A stretch of 64,000 nt of DNA from Bacillota bacterium. Its GTDB lineage: Bacteria > Bacillota > Sulfobacillia > DUMF01. A program made the translations under genes and the position numbers. The DNA lies in the NCBI GenBank assembly GCA_012840015.1, contig DUMF01000010.1, forward strand, positions 1 to 64,000, given 5' to 3'. Of this stretch, positions 54,469 through 62,871 are shown piece by piece. Position 1 is the stretch's first letter. Every line of letters starts with the position of its first letter. Below the pieces are notes generated by a model. That model had not been told where the DNA came from, searched no databases, and saw only the letters and a list, made by a program, of their open reading frames with translations.

Positions 54469-55890
54469 TCAGAATCGGTTTTCTCTCCGGTAAAGCATAC
54501 TTTGACCCAGGTCTACGACCTGATAGGGTATCCCCCGCTCCTTGCAGGCCGTTACCCCGCGCTCGGTGCAAAGTATCGTACCGCCCCGCCCCGTAACAAC
54601 CCCGTTACTACATACCACTTCACCTCCTACTATGGTGGCTACCGCCTGTCGCTTCTCGAGGTCGGCAATAGTTATATCGGCGTCAGCTCCTGGCGACAGG
54701 TGGCCCTTGTTTACCAGACCCAACATCTGGGCTGGAGCTCTGCTAGTACGCTCGACGAACTCGCTCAGAGTCCAGGAGCCCCACTCAACTAAAAGAAGTC
54801 CGAACTTCAACAAGAAGTTGCGTGGAATACCTCCCCCGTCAGTACCCAGTGCGTCGATTACGAACTTACCCTCACTGTCTCTGCCCGTGGCACACAAGAA
54901 AGCAGTGGTACGATTATTAACTGGGAATCCTACCGTGCAGTCACCCCCGCGAGACTCCCAGTATTCAAGCGCTTCGCGTCCTGTTAGATATACGTTTTCG
55001 CCGTCAATATTTTCACCAGTACAATAGCCCCAACCACCTATGAAGGCGCTTTTCAGCCCTTCCTCCGTAGGTGGGTACCCTCCCATCTTAAGTGCGGTCC
55101 TGGTGATGTGGCTCTCTGGTTCACCGTTAATACATTTGCCACTTGTCCCGTTAATGATCGCGAGATGAAACTCGGAAATGATCTGAGGGTTTCGTTCCAA
55201 AGCCTCCAGTAGCTGTATAACCTCTACGATTGGGTCTCCCAGCACTAGCCCTCGGCAATAGGCGTTTACGTGAGCAAGGTGAAATGGCCGCCCCTCAGAA
55301 AACTCGATGGCATCCATGGCACCTCTTATATTTGAGCCATTTTTCTTGCTCCCAGCATGAAAGGCGACGTAAGCACGTTGTTCATTCGCCGCCCTGATGA
55401 CATTTCGCGTGGCCTCTGGCGTCAGAGGATAATGGCCTCCAAGCACCTTAACTCCAAGTGCCCCTGCTTCGAGAGACTTTTTTACCATGTCCTGTAGCTC
55501 CGCAAATGAAGGGTTGTCACTTGAGACCGTATTGCCAGGGTGTACCGCATTCAAAACGGCCATATTTATGCCCGATCCACGCGTCTTCATGTTCTCGATT
55601 ACATCGGTGACTGGCCCGGCCAGATCGACTGCTGTCGTTACGCCCGCTTTCGCCAGCATCCCGAAGCCCAGCGAACCGCCAAGCCAGGAAGAACAATGCA
55701 CGTGTATATCGATCATGCCAGGTATGAGCAACTTGCCCGGGAAGCGCAAGACTCGCATTGCGTCACTACCATCCAGATCCGGCGCGACCTCAACGACCTT
55801 GCCCTGCTTGATGCCCACACACGCCGGGCCGTCTAGCCGGTTTTCAGGGTCTACGACGTGACAGCCCTTGATCACCAGGTCGTATTTCAT
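54469..55890 (-). CDS. Amidohydrolase-superfamily enzyme
   Basis: 473 residues; SD AAAGGAAAGGG upstream. Composite amidohydrolase: N-terminal beta-sandwich (YDLVIKGCHVVDPENRLDGPACVGIKQGKVVEV), LIPGMIDIHVHCSSWLG (HxH), GALGVKVLGGH (candidate Lys), VAFHAG and FHLAHVNAYCRG (His ligands), VIDALGTDGGG (Asp), and the closing ADADITIADLEKRQAVATIVGGEVV. It is nearest to dihydroorotase, hydantoinase and N-acyl-D-amino-acid deacylase types. First gene of the operon with AbgT 2, DUF296 and two enolase-superfamily enzymes. Confidence 0.9.
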   Translation of the reverse strand: MKYDLVIKGCHVVDPENRLDGPACVGIKQGKVVEVAPDLDGSDAMRVLRFPGKLLIPGMIDIHVHCSSWLGGSLGFGMLAKAGVTTAVDLAGPVTDVIENMKTRGSGINMAVLNAVHPGNTVSSDNPSFAELQDMVKKSLEAGALGVKVLGGHYPLTPEATRNVIRAANEQRAYVAFHAGSKKNGSNIRGAMDAIEFSEGRPFHLAHVNAYCRGLVLGDPIVEVIQLLEALERNPQIISEFHLAIINGTSGKCINGEPESHITRTALKMGGYPPTEEGLKSAFIGGWGYCTGENIDGENVYLTGREALEYWESRGGDCTVGFPVNNRTTAFLCATGRDSEGKFVIDALGTDGGGIPRNFLLKFGLLLVEWGSWTLSEFVERTSRAPAQMLGLVNKGHLSPGADADITIADLEKRQAVATIVGGEVVCSNGVVTGRGGTILCTERGVTACKERGIPYQVVDLGQSMLYRRENRF

Positions 55891-56197
55891 TGCCGCTCAC
55901 CCTTTCCTTTTAAATGCGTAACAGTACCTCCGTCACTCATTCTCACATGATGCATTTCATCCACCACCCGGGATATTGGGGTATTAATACGCTAACGTGT
56001 TCAATAATCCTTCAAGATTTTTAAGATTTTTTACTTTTAATGCTTTACAGTTTTATCCGGCCCAGCTTCTTGACATCACACCTATTCCCACTTCAGGCCC
56101 TCCCACTGATATCCGTTCCCCCTTTCAAAAGCACAATAAACCCCGAGCAGACATACGATGGGGCAGCATGAGTTATGTAAAGACAGGAGATAAGGGC

Positions 56198-56914
56198 ATG
56201 GATGCAAAAAAGAAGCTCGTGGGATACGTATTCGATATAGCTTCTTTACCGGCCAACAGGATTGAAGAGATCTACTCTCTAAGGAATCGGTTCTTTTCCC
56301 CTATTTCGCGAATAAACTTTGACGCCGACCTGGCCAAAAAGCATTGGGTCATTCTGCTCGTCGATGTCCTTACCGGTCGAGCCCGCGGGTTTTCTACCAT
56401 ACGGAAGGTTGATGTCGATTTTGAGAGGGAAAGCTCCATAGTTTTCATCTCTGGGGAAACCATTATTGACCCGGACTTCTGGGGGCAATTGGAGTTGCCC
56501 CGCATTTGGGGACGTTACGTACTTCAGATGGCCATGCGCCAAAAAGACGCAAAAGCTTACTGGCTTCTCATAACTTCCTCCTATCGCGTGTACCGTTTTC
56601 TTCCCCTTTTCTTTCGGGAATATTATCCACGCCGTGACCGTCCGACTCCCCCCAAAATCAAAAGGCTGCTCGACTACCTGGCTTCGCGGGAATTCGGGAG
56701 TGAATATGACCCAGGACGAGGTATCGTCCGCTTTTCCGAACCGGCACCTTTAAGACGCGACCTAATTAGCATCAGTAAGCGCCACCTAAAGGACCCAGAG
56801 GCAGTATTCTTTGCCAATGCTAATCCTCACTATGCCGAAGGCGACGAGCTAGTGTGCCTCGCAGCGCTGAACAAGCAGAATCTGACAGCCGCTGCTTTAC
56901 GCATTCTAGAATGA
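56198..56914 (+). CDS. Conserved protein of unknown function, GNAT-like
   Basis: About 238 residues from ATG 56198 behind GGAGAT (ATG 56168 possible). Segments EEIYSLRNRFFSPISRINFDADLAKKHWVILLVDVLTGRARGFSTI, IVFISGETIIDPDFWGQLELPRIWGRYVLQMAMRQ and YWLLITSSYRVYRFLPLFFREYYPR resemble a GNAT acyltransferase fold read as strand-helix pairs, but no acetyl-CoA P-loop motif is clear. Monocistronic, divergent from the amidohydrolase operon. A role cannot be given. Confidence 0.7.
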   Translation: MDAKKKLVGYVFDIASLPANRIEEIYSLRNRFFSPISRINFDADLAKKHWVILLVDVLTGRARGFSTIRKVDVDFERESSIVFISGETIIDPDFWGQLELPRIWGRYVLQMAMRQKDAKAYWLLITSSYRVYRFLPLFFREYYPRRDRPTPPKIKRLLDYLASREFGSEYDPGRGIVRFSEPAPLRRDLISISKRHLKDPEAVFFANANPHYAEGDELVCLAALNKQNLTAAALRILE

Positions 56915-57119
56915 GCCTCCAGATCATTCAGAGGCAAAACCCACCGGCTGCTATGCCGTCAACGTGGCTCACGAGTGGCTAACCTTTAGCGTAATTCTGC
57001 TCGGTCAGGCCGAAGTGTGCTCGAAAAGAAGATACAAAGGATAGATAAAGGCCGATAACCGGCGGCCTTTCCGGCATGGACATCTGGATATCCTTTCACG
57101 AACCCAGGAAGCACAAGCC
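56915..57119. other. Intergenic region, no gene seen
   Basis: Contains a possible hairpin aaggccgataaccggcggcctt at 57046-57067 (AAGGCCG/CGGCCTT), followed by tccgg rather than a T-run. No gene can be supported. Confidence 0.35.
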
Positions 57120-57281
57120 TCACGTCAATGTCTCAATGATCATTTCGCTGACATAATGCATCAATTCCCCGTAGACCGAGCCTTTTTCAATGTGACCCAT
57201 GTGATCGGCAATGCTCGCGATAAACAACGCGAACTCTCCGTCTGAGCCTGGTAAAGCACGGGCTGTAAACAAGTCTTGATC
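57120..57281 (-). CDS. Small ORF downstream of tRNA-Lys, uncertain
   Basis: A frame of about 54 codons from a TTG near 57281: DQDLFTARALPGSDGEFALFIASIADHMGHIEKGSVYGELMHYVSEMIIETL. The composition is protein-like and helical, but there is no SD and the frame runs back into the tRNA-Lys gene. It could be a genuine short protein or a relic. No family recognised. Confidence 0.3.
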   Translation of the reverse strand, partial: DQDLFTARALPGSDGEFALFIASIADHMGHIEKGSVYGELMHYVSEMIIETLT

Positions 57282-57292
57282 AGGCAATAAAA

Positions 57293-57368
57293 TGGTGGGC
57301 CATACAGGACTCGAACCTGTAACCGCCCGATTAAGAGTCGGAAGCTCTACCAATTGAGCTAATGGCCC
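57293..57368 (-). tRNA. tRNA-Lys (anticodon CTT)
   Basis: 76 bases with encoded CCA; acceptor GGGCCAT/ATGGCCC, anticodon stem CCGA/TCGG region with loop CTCTTAA, so CTT. It follows tRNA-Met on the same strand with a 22-base gap. Confidence 0.95.
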
Positions 57369-57390
57369 ACGAACTTATTTCCTTATTAAT

Positions 57391-57467
57391 TGGTAGCGGC
57401 GGCTGGATTCGAACCAGCGACACTGCGGGTATGAACCGCATGCTCTGACCAACTGAGCTACGCCGCC
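57391..57467 (-). tRNA. tRNA-Met (anticodon CAT)
   Basis: 77 bases with encoded CCA; acceptor GGCGGCG/CGCCGCT (terminal G-U pair), anticodon stem TGCGG/CCGCA with loop TTCATAC. The 5' end pairs with its partner (G-U), unlike initiator tRNA, so it is the elongator or an Ile2-type (CAT, lysidine-modified) tRNA; these cannot be separated by eye. Confidence 0.9.
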
Positions 57468-57803
57468 ATGCAGGTTGTATTCTAGCACCAATTTTGAGCG
57501 TAATCAATATGGTGCACTGTTTACATCGTGTGAGATACTTATATTCCGATTACGGTATATTTTGCTACTCCCGGAGCGAGGAGAACTATAATGCACCGTT
57601 AACTCCGAATACCAGTTGCGTTAAACGAATCTACTATTGGCCTCGAATTCGATAGACTTCATGGCAGGAAAGATGGGTTCGTCATCTGAACCAAAGGATA
57701 AATCCCTTCGCGAAATACCAGCAAGATCTATCTCTTGGCTTGAATTCAATAATAACCTCCTCGGCGTTCGCTAGTTTGCCATCTCCAGCGCGCCTGAGTA
57801 CTG
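57468..57803. other. Gap between tRNA-Met and the flavoprotein gene
   Basis: No confident gene in 336 bases. On the minus strand a frame from within the end of the flavoprotein gene runs to a TGA at 57682 (EIEITVLRRAGDGKLANAEEVIIEFKPRD). It looks like the start of a beta-rich protein but ends abruptly, and may be a relic. A tRNA promoter is expected near 57480-57520 but is not clear. Confidence 0.35.
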
Positions 57804-59276
57804 TTATTTCGATTTCGCAGTTGCAGCGGCGTTTTGCCCAGCAATCCGCCCGAACACGATGATATCCGCAACGGCATTACCTCCGAGACGATTACCTCCG
57901 TGTACGCCGCCCGTGACCTCGCCTGCAGCGAACAGGCCCGGTATCGCTGTTCCGTCTTCTTTTAGCACCTCAGCCCTAGTATTGATTCGGACCCCTCCCA
58001 TGGTATGGTGCACTGCAGGAGTAACCTCAACTGCGTAGAACTTGCTCTTGGTCAACGCCCCTTTCATGTGTTTCCGCCCGAATTCGGCATCCTTCTTGGC
58101 TTTAACGAATCCGTTATACGCAGTTACTGTGGCGGCCAGGGCTTTCTCGTCGATCTTTAGCGCTTTGGCCAGCTCCTCGACCGAGTTGGCTTCTGTGATT
58201 AATCCCTGTTTGACATACGTCTCTATCGCCTTGAGGTTATCCCTCACCTGCTGGTCGAATACCAGGAACGCCGTTCCGCCTTCCTGCTTCAAGATCGCCT
58301 CCGATACCACGTCACGCGTCTGAAGCTCGTCCACGAATCGCTTACCCTGACGGTTTACAAGAATAGCACCTTCACCACGTACTCCTTCGGTGATCATAAT
58401 GCCCTTCTTCGGCACAACCGTGGGGTGCGTTTGGATTTCTTCCATCTGGATCAAGGCGGCACCGACAGCTTGTGCCATGGTAATGCCATCGCCCGTGGCC
58501 CCGGGCTGGTTGGTGGTGTCAAACCCCTTCAGTCGGGGTTGGTACTTGGCTACCATGTCGGGGTTTGCACCGAAGCCACCGGTCGCCAATATCACGGCTT
58601 TGGCATTCACTTGAATCTCGCCGTTCTTGCCCTGTGCCTTGATGCCCACCGCCTTGCCGTCTTTCATCAGGATTTCGGTTGCCCTGGTCTCGAGTAGGAT
58701 CTCGATTTGGTCCTTCTTGGCGTCGGCCGCGGCCTTTAGTGCCTTCATGATTTCCGGACCGACTGCAGATCCGTCTTTGGGTCCATGCGATCGGGCATTC
58801 GTCGAACCGCCAGAGATACCCACGCGTGTTAAGTCAGCGCCGAGCGAGATCAACCAGTCGACTGCCTTCGGTGCTTCGTTAACCATGGTGCGAACGAGCT
58901 CCGGTATGTTCTTGTTATAGCCGCCCTTCATCGTGTCCTGGTAGTGAATCTCGGGCGAGTCGCTGATGCCCATGGCCTGCTGGTATTTCGTCCCTGCAGC
59001 GTTAACGCCACCGGTAGCTCTGAGGGTGTTCCCACCTATCATGGGCATCTTCTCCACTACAATCACTCTGGCACCGTTTTCCGCGGCGGTGACCGCTGCG
59101 GCGAGCCCCGCGCCGCCAGCGCCTACAACCACCACGTCAGCCTCCTTGACCTCTACCCGGGGCTGTGCTTCTGGTTTTTGAGGTTTAGGTTGTCTGGCAC
59201 AAGCGCTTAAACCCATCGCAGCGACGAGTAAGATCCCCGCCACACACGATATAAGGCTTTTGTGTCTGTGCTTCAG
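57804..59276 (-). CDS. Secreted flavocytochrome c/fumarate-reductase-type flavoprotein
   Basis: About 490 residues. The signal peptide is complete only if translation starts at CTG 59276 (KHRHKSLISCVAGILLVAAMGLSAC, lipobox LSAC), and that CTG has a perfect GGAGGTG 8 bases upstream; GTG 59243 would remove the positive N-terminus. FAD-binding VVVVGAGGAGLAAAVTAAENGARVIVVEKMPMIGGNT near residue 50; capping domain; catalytic-type arginine region RGEGAILVNRQGKRFVDE; TPAVHHTMGGVRINTRAEVL; GNRLGGNAVADIIVFGR at the end. Unlike Shewanella enzymes it has no heme-binding CxxCH, so another electron donor is needed. Substrate may be fumarate or another enoate. Confidence 0.9.
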   Translation of the reverse strand: MKHRHKSLISCVAGILLVAAMGLSACARQPKPQKPEAQPRVEVKEADVVVVGAGGAGLAAAVTAAENGARVIVVEKMPMIGGNTLRATGGVNAAGTKYQQAMGISDSPEIHYQDTMKGGYNKNIPELVRTMVNEAPKAVDWLISLGADLTRVGISGGSTNARSHGPKDGSAVGPEIMKALKAAADAKKDQIEILLETRATEILMKDGKAVGIKAQGKNGEIQVNAKAVILATGGFGANPDMVAKYQPRLKGFDTTNQPGATGDGITMAQAVGAALIQMEEIQTHPTVVPKKGIMITEGVRGEGAILVNRQGKRFVDELQTRDVVSEAILKQEGGTAFLVFDQQVRDNLKAIETYVKQGLITEANSVEELAKALKIDEKALAATVTAYNGFVKAKKDAEFGRKHMKGALTKSKFYAVEVTPAVHHTMGGVRINTRAEVLKEDGTAIPGLFAAGEVTGGVHGGNRLGGNAVADIIVFGRIAGQNAAATAKSK

Positions 59277-59444
59277 CCTTTTTTCACCTCCATTTATTCC
59301 GTTTATCTCTTTCTATTATATAGGCAATTTTTACAAAAATCTCGTCCCGGGTCCGAATTTAGGTCCGTAAATATGTCCTGAAAGGAATTCTCGTCAGACA
59401 AAGCGAACTATAGGTCTAACCCATGAAAGGAAGGCGGCTCAAGG

Positions 59445-60617
59445 ATGGAAAAGCTTTTTCAGCAATTCACGTTTTCACTGCCCACACGCATAGAGTTCGG
59501 TGCGGGTGCGATCAAGCGCACCGCCAGCCTAATGAGTGAGACAGTCAAGGGTACTAGGACCTTCGTAGTGACGGATCCAGGGCTCGAAAAGGCAGGGCTT
59601 GTCGAACCTGTAGTCAAGCAGCTTTCCGAGGCAGGCTATAAAGTCCGAGTATTCGACGAGGTCCAACCCAATCCGAAAGACATAGATTGTGAACGTGGAG
59701 GTGTTGTGGCCCGCGAGTTCGGCGCTGATCATATTTTAGCGCTGGGCGGAGGCTCGGTAATCGATTCGGCCAAAGCTATTGCCCTTTTGAACACTCACGA
59801 AGGGGCCATAGCCCAATATGCCGGGCGCGGCAAAGTGTCGAGGGAGGTTACTCCCGTGGTGGCTATCCCCACCACCGCAGGCACTGGCTCAGAAGTGACA
59901 CGTTCTGCGGTGATCACTGATACCGTAAAGAAGTTGAAGTTTACCGTCAAGGACATCCGTCTGGCTCCAAAACTCGCCATCATTGATCCTGAGACCACAT
60001 ACTCACTGCCAGAAAGCCTCACTGCTTCCACGGGCATGGATGCCTTGGTACACGCAATCGAGGCTTTCACCTGTAAAGCCGCGACTCCGTTTTCTGATGT
60101 CTGGGCTAAGGAAGCCATAAGGCTCATCTTCTCAAGTCTGAGGGCAGCGGTGCACCGAGGTACACCCGCAGCGCGTACCGCGATGATGCTTGGGTCCGTC
60201 ATGGCGGGCATCGCCTTCTCGCATGCAGATGTGGCCGCCGTCCATTGCATGGCGGAGGCACTAGGCGGGCTCTATGATACTCCGCACGGCGTAGCCAATT
60301 CGATATTCTTGCCTGTAGTCACACAGTTCAACGCAGAAGCAGCTCCTTCGAAGCATGCAGAAGTGGCAAGGCTTTGTGGGCTGCCGGTGAACGGTCTGTC
60401 TGAAGCGGAAAGCGCTCGGCTACTGGTTTCGGAGCTGGAGCAGCTCGCTCGCGATATTGGCATCCCTCGCTTTAGCGAACTAGGATATGTTAACCCTGCG
60501 GACTTTCAAGCACTAGCCCAGGTCTCGTTTGAAAACGGGTCAACGCCGACCAACTGCCGCGATATAACATGCGAAGATTACCTGGCCCTTTTCCGCAAGG
60601 CGTATCAGAGCGCTTGA
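59445..60617 (+). CDS. Iron-containing (group III) alcohol dehydrogenase
   Basis: 390 residues; SD AAGGAAGG upstream. NAD(P)-binding ILALGGGSVIDSAKAIA (about 100-116), IPTTAGTGSEVTRSAV, and the metal site: Asp/His in STGMDALVHAIEAF, then His in FSHADVAAVHCMAEALGGLYDTPHGVANSI. The family oxidises or reduces primary alcohols and aldehydes in the cytoplasm. Divergent from the flavoprotein and convergent with the AFOR operon; together with AFOR it could link carboxylic acids, aldehydes and alcohols. Confidence 0.95.
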   Translation: MEKLFQQFTFSLPTRIEFGAGAIKRTASLMSETVKGTRTFVVTDPGLEKAGLVEPVVKQLSEAGYKVRVFDEVQPNPKDIDCERGGVVAREFGADHILALGGGSVIDSAKAIALLNTHEGAIAQYAGRGKVSREVTPVVAIPTTAGTGSEVTRSAVITDTVKKLKFTVKDIRLAPKLAIIDPETTYSLPESLTASTGMDALVHAIEAFTCKAATPFSDVWAKEAIRLIFSSLRAAVHRGTPAARTAMMLGSVMAGIAFSHADVAAVHCMAEALGGLYDTPHGVANSIFLPVVTQFNAEAAPSKHAEVARLCGLPVNGLSEAESARLLVSELEQLARDIGIPRFSELGYVNPADFQALAQVSFENGSTPTNCRDITCEDYLALFRKAYQSA

Positions 60618-60636
60618 GCGCTAGAGCGTACCCGGT

Positions 60637-60882
60637 TCAGCCTCCGACCGCGGGCGGTAGGATATCGAGTACATCTCCGTCCTTCAGAGTTTGATCGAGC
60701 TGGGCTATTCGGTAGTTCACCGTGATGATACACTGGTCCGGTAGGGCAGAAAGCCCATACCCGGACCAGGAACCTGCAACCAGCTCTCTTAGCGTAGTAC
60801 CCTGACGGAGTCCATTTATCTCAAAGGCGTTTTCCCTGAACTTGTCTTCCAGGTAGCCATGCACTCTTACTGATACCTTCAT
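60637..60882 (-). CDS. MoaD/ThiS-family sulfur-carrier-like protein
   Basis: 81 residues with a ubiquitin-like beta-grasp: VSVRVHGYLEDKFRENAFEI, GTTLRELVAGSWSG, CIITVNYRIAQLDQTLKDGDVLDILPPAVGG. The C-terminal GG is the thiocarboxylation site of MoaD. Its start overlaps the AFOR stop by 4 bases (ATGA). MoaD-like genes next to tungsten oxidoreductases are common and are thought to help build or load the tungstopterin cofactor. Confidence 0.9.
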   Translation of the reverse strand: MKVSVRVHGYLEDKFRENAFEINGLRQGTTLRELVAGSWSGYGLSALPDQCIITVNYRIAQLDQTLKDGDVLDILPPAVGG

Positions 60883-62714
60883 GCCAGGCCCAGCTCCTTG
60901 AGCTTCTCAGGCTTGGGCACTCCGAACTCATCCCAACCACGATGCTCGTAGTACTGACTAAGCAACTCGCCCAGAGGCGGAAGGTTCGTCGCAGCACCGC
61001 CTTCTTTACGCCGCGAGGTTAAGATCCGGTAAGGCAATGTATCGTCTTTCCGGCTTGTCCCGTGTTTCACGTTATACATTCGTTTCATGTTGAAAAGCCT
61101 TTCGCCAGTTCTCATAAATTCTTCCGCGCTCACGTCCCAGCCTGTCACTATATTGAGCCACTCTACACATTGGGTCAGTTTGATCCCGGCACTGAGCGAA
61201 AACTTACATAGCTTAAGAGAGTCCATCATGCACATGAGATCTTGAAGGAGCGCTGTAAACCTCCCTTTGCCTTCAACGCCGAACCTGTCTTGCACTTCGG
61301 GGTAACCCAGTTCTGGCATATTGAGGGTTTTCTCGAAATTGTGGGTGAATCCCGAAAGATGACAAGCCCCTCTGGCGGAGGTGGCATAAGCAAGCCCCAC
61401 GCTGTTGTATGCGCGCGGATCATGGGCCGGGAAATCCAGCCCTTTGGTCTCGACGGCGAACTCGATAGCCCGAGGCCCTAGACTCCTGGCAAAAGCTCTG
61501 GTCCCTTCTGCCATCCGGTCACCCAGCCCCTCTCTTCGAGCAATCTTATCAATCAGGGACAGCAAGACGTCCGCCGAACCCCATTCCAATCGAAGCCCGT
61601 CCGTATCTTCGATCGTTAGAAAACCGCGCTCGAAGGCCTCGAAGGCGTAGCCAATCACGCCGCCAGTGGAAATAGTATCCAACCCGTAACGGTTACACAT
61701 TTCGTTTGCCTTGCAGATAGCCTCCAAGTCATCCACTAATACGTTGGCCCCAAGCATTGCCAGCGTTTCATATTCCGGCCCGGCACCTTCCACTGGAGCG
61801 TATTTGCCCGAGTCAATCCTCACTTCGCGGCCACAGCCTATGGGGCAGGCAGCACAGTGGTACCTTCCCGTAAGCATCCTTTCAGCCACCGCCTGTCCGG
61901 AGATCCTTTTCGCCTGCTCTTCCCATTTGCCCAAGGACCAGTTCTTTATGGGAAAGTCGCCCAAGAACTCCATAGTCGGTAACCCGCCAGCAGTACCGTA
62001 AGTGCTCAGTCCCTTGGCGTTTTGCACCATCTTGGGTACGACTTCCTTGAGGGAACGTGTCAGAGCTTCCTCGTCAGCGCATTTCACACGACTATTTCCC
62101 CGCACGGCTATAGCTTTGAGTTTCTTCGATCCCATAACAGCGCCCATACCGCACCTTCCAGCCGCTCTAGCATCCTTGCCGTCGGTCATTACAGCCGCGA
62201 ACTTGACCAGCCGCTCCCCGGCCTGTCCGATACATGCCGTCACGGCTTTCTCTCCGTGAAGGTGTTTAATGGCTTTATCCGTCTCGTAAGTATCCTTGCC
62301 CCACAGCTCCCGTGCGTCCAGGATCTGGGTACCGTCCTCATCAATCAGGAGGTAAACTGGAGTATCTGAAATACCACTCACGATGATGCCGTCGAAGCCT
62401 GCCCGTTTCAGAGTCGCGCCCCATGTACCTCCTACGTCAGATTCTCCCCAAATCCCGGTGAGAGGCGATTTCGCCACGATCGCATGCCGTCCTGACGTAG
62501 GTACTCGTGTACCGGTCAAAGGCCCTGCCATCATAATCAGGAGGTTTTCGGGCCCGAGAGGATCGGTTTCAACACCGGTCTCGTTAACCAAAAAATATCC
62601 TGCAAGCCCGCTACCTCCGATGTATTTCCTTGCCGTCCCTTCGTCTAGGCTCTCTATCTCTATCTTTCGATCACTGAGATTAACCCGAAGCAATCTGCCG
62701 GCGTAACCGAACAT
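60879..62714 (-). CDS. aor: Tungsten aldehyde:ferredoxin oxidoreductase
   Basis: 611 residues, full length for the family. N-terminal domain GYAGRLLRVNLSDRKIEIESL, tungstopterin-binding segments (AGPLTGTRVPTSGRHAIVAKSPLTGIWGESDVGG, AAGRCGMGAVMGSKKLKAIAVRG), [4Fe-4S] ligands CAACPIGC near residue 290 plus the distal Cys in DSLKLCKFSL, and the DxxGLD/C-like pterin motif ETKGLDFPAHDPRAYNSVGLAYATS. It reversibly oxidises aldehydes to acids with ferredoxin. Start ATG 62714 has AGGAAAT upstream, next to a hairpin. The tupABC operon in the same window supplies tungstate. Confidence 0.96.
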   Translation of the reverse strand: MFGYAGRLLRVNLSDRKIEIESLDEGTARKYIGGSGLAGYFLVNETGVETDPLGPENLLIMMAGPLTGTRVPTSGRHAIVAKSPLTGIWGESDVGGTWGATLKRAGFDGIIVSGISDTPVYLLIDEDGTQILDARELWGKDTYETDKAIKHLHGEKAVTACIGQAGERLVKFAAVMTDGKDARAAGRCGMGAVMGSKKLKAIAVRGNSRVKCADEEALTRSLKEVVPKMVQNAKGLSTYGTAGGLPTMEFLGDFPIKNWSLGKWEEQAKRISGQAVAERMLTGRYHCAACPIGCGREVRIDSGKYAPVEGAGPEYETLAMLGANVLVDDLEAICKANEMCNRYGLDTISTGGVIGYAFEAFERGFLTIEDTDGLRLEWGSADVLLSLIDKIARREGLGDRMAEGTRAFARSLGPRAIEFAVETKGLDFPAHDPRAYNSVGLAYATSARGACHLSGFTHNFEKTLNMPELGYPEVQDRFGVEGKGRFTALLQDLMCMMDSLKLCKFSLSAGIKLTQCVEWLNIVTGWDVSAEEFMRTGERLFNMKRMYNVKHGTSRKDDTLPYRILTSRRKEGGAATNLPPLGELLSQYYEHRGWDEFGVPKPEKLKELGLA

Positions 62715-62723
62715 GAGATTTCC

Positions 62724-62739
62724 TGGCTTCTGCCAGGCC
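62724..62739 (-). promoter_or_regulatory. Hairpin at the AFOR ribosome-binding site
   Basis: On the minus strand CCTGGCAGAAGCCAGG folds into a 6-bp stem with a 4-base loop directly before AAATCTCATG; the AGG of its 3' arm is the only SD-like sequence. It may control initiation. A known molybdenum/tungsten-cofactor riboswitch structure could not be recognised around it. Confidence 0.35.
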
Positions 62740-62811
62740 TACCCCCTTTCACGCGGCTCCTTTGGGCCAACTTTATTAAAGTATCTCATGGCCTGGATCC
62801 CTTTGAAAAGA

Positions 62812-62871
62812 AGAGGCGAACCCACCTAAAGGCGGAGCGCAAAGGCATGGATCTATGAGCGGTACCTCCCA
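62812..62871 (+). promoter_or_regulatory. GEMM-I-like (c-di-GMP riboswitch-like) element, tentative
   Basis: The plus strand reads GAGGCGAACC, then CACCTAAAGGCG, GAGCGCAAAGG, CATGGATCTATG, and GCGGTACCTC. This follows the order of c-di-GMP-I aptamers (GGGCAAACC, GAAA-loop stem, GACGCAAAGC, GGGUCUA, GGUUGCC), with GAGG/CCTC and CC/GG pairing closing the element. Several conserved bases differ (GCGAACC for GCAAACC; a TAAA loop), so it is a variant, a relic or a coincidence. A CCTCCC/GGGAGG hairpin follows. Confidence 0.3.
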
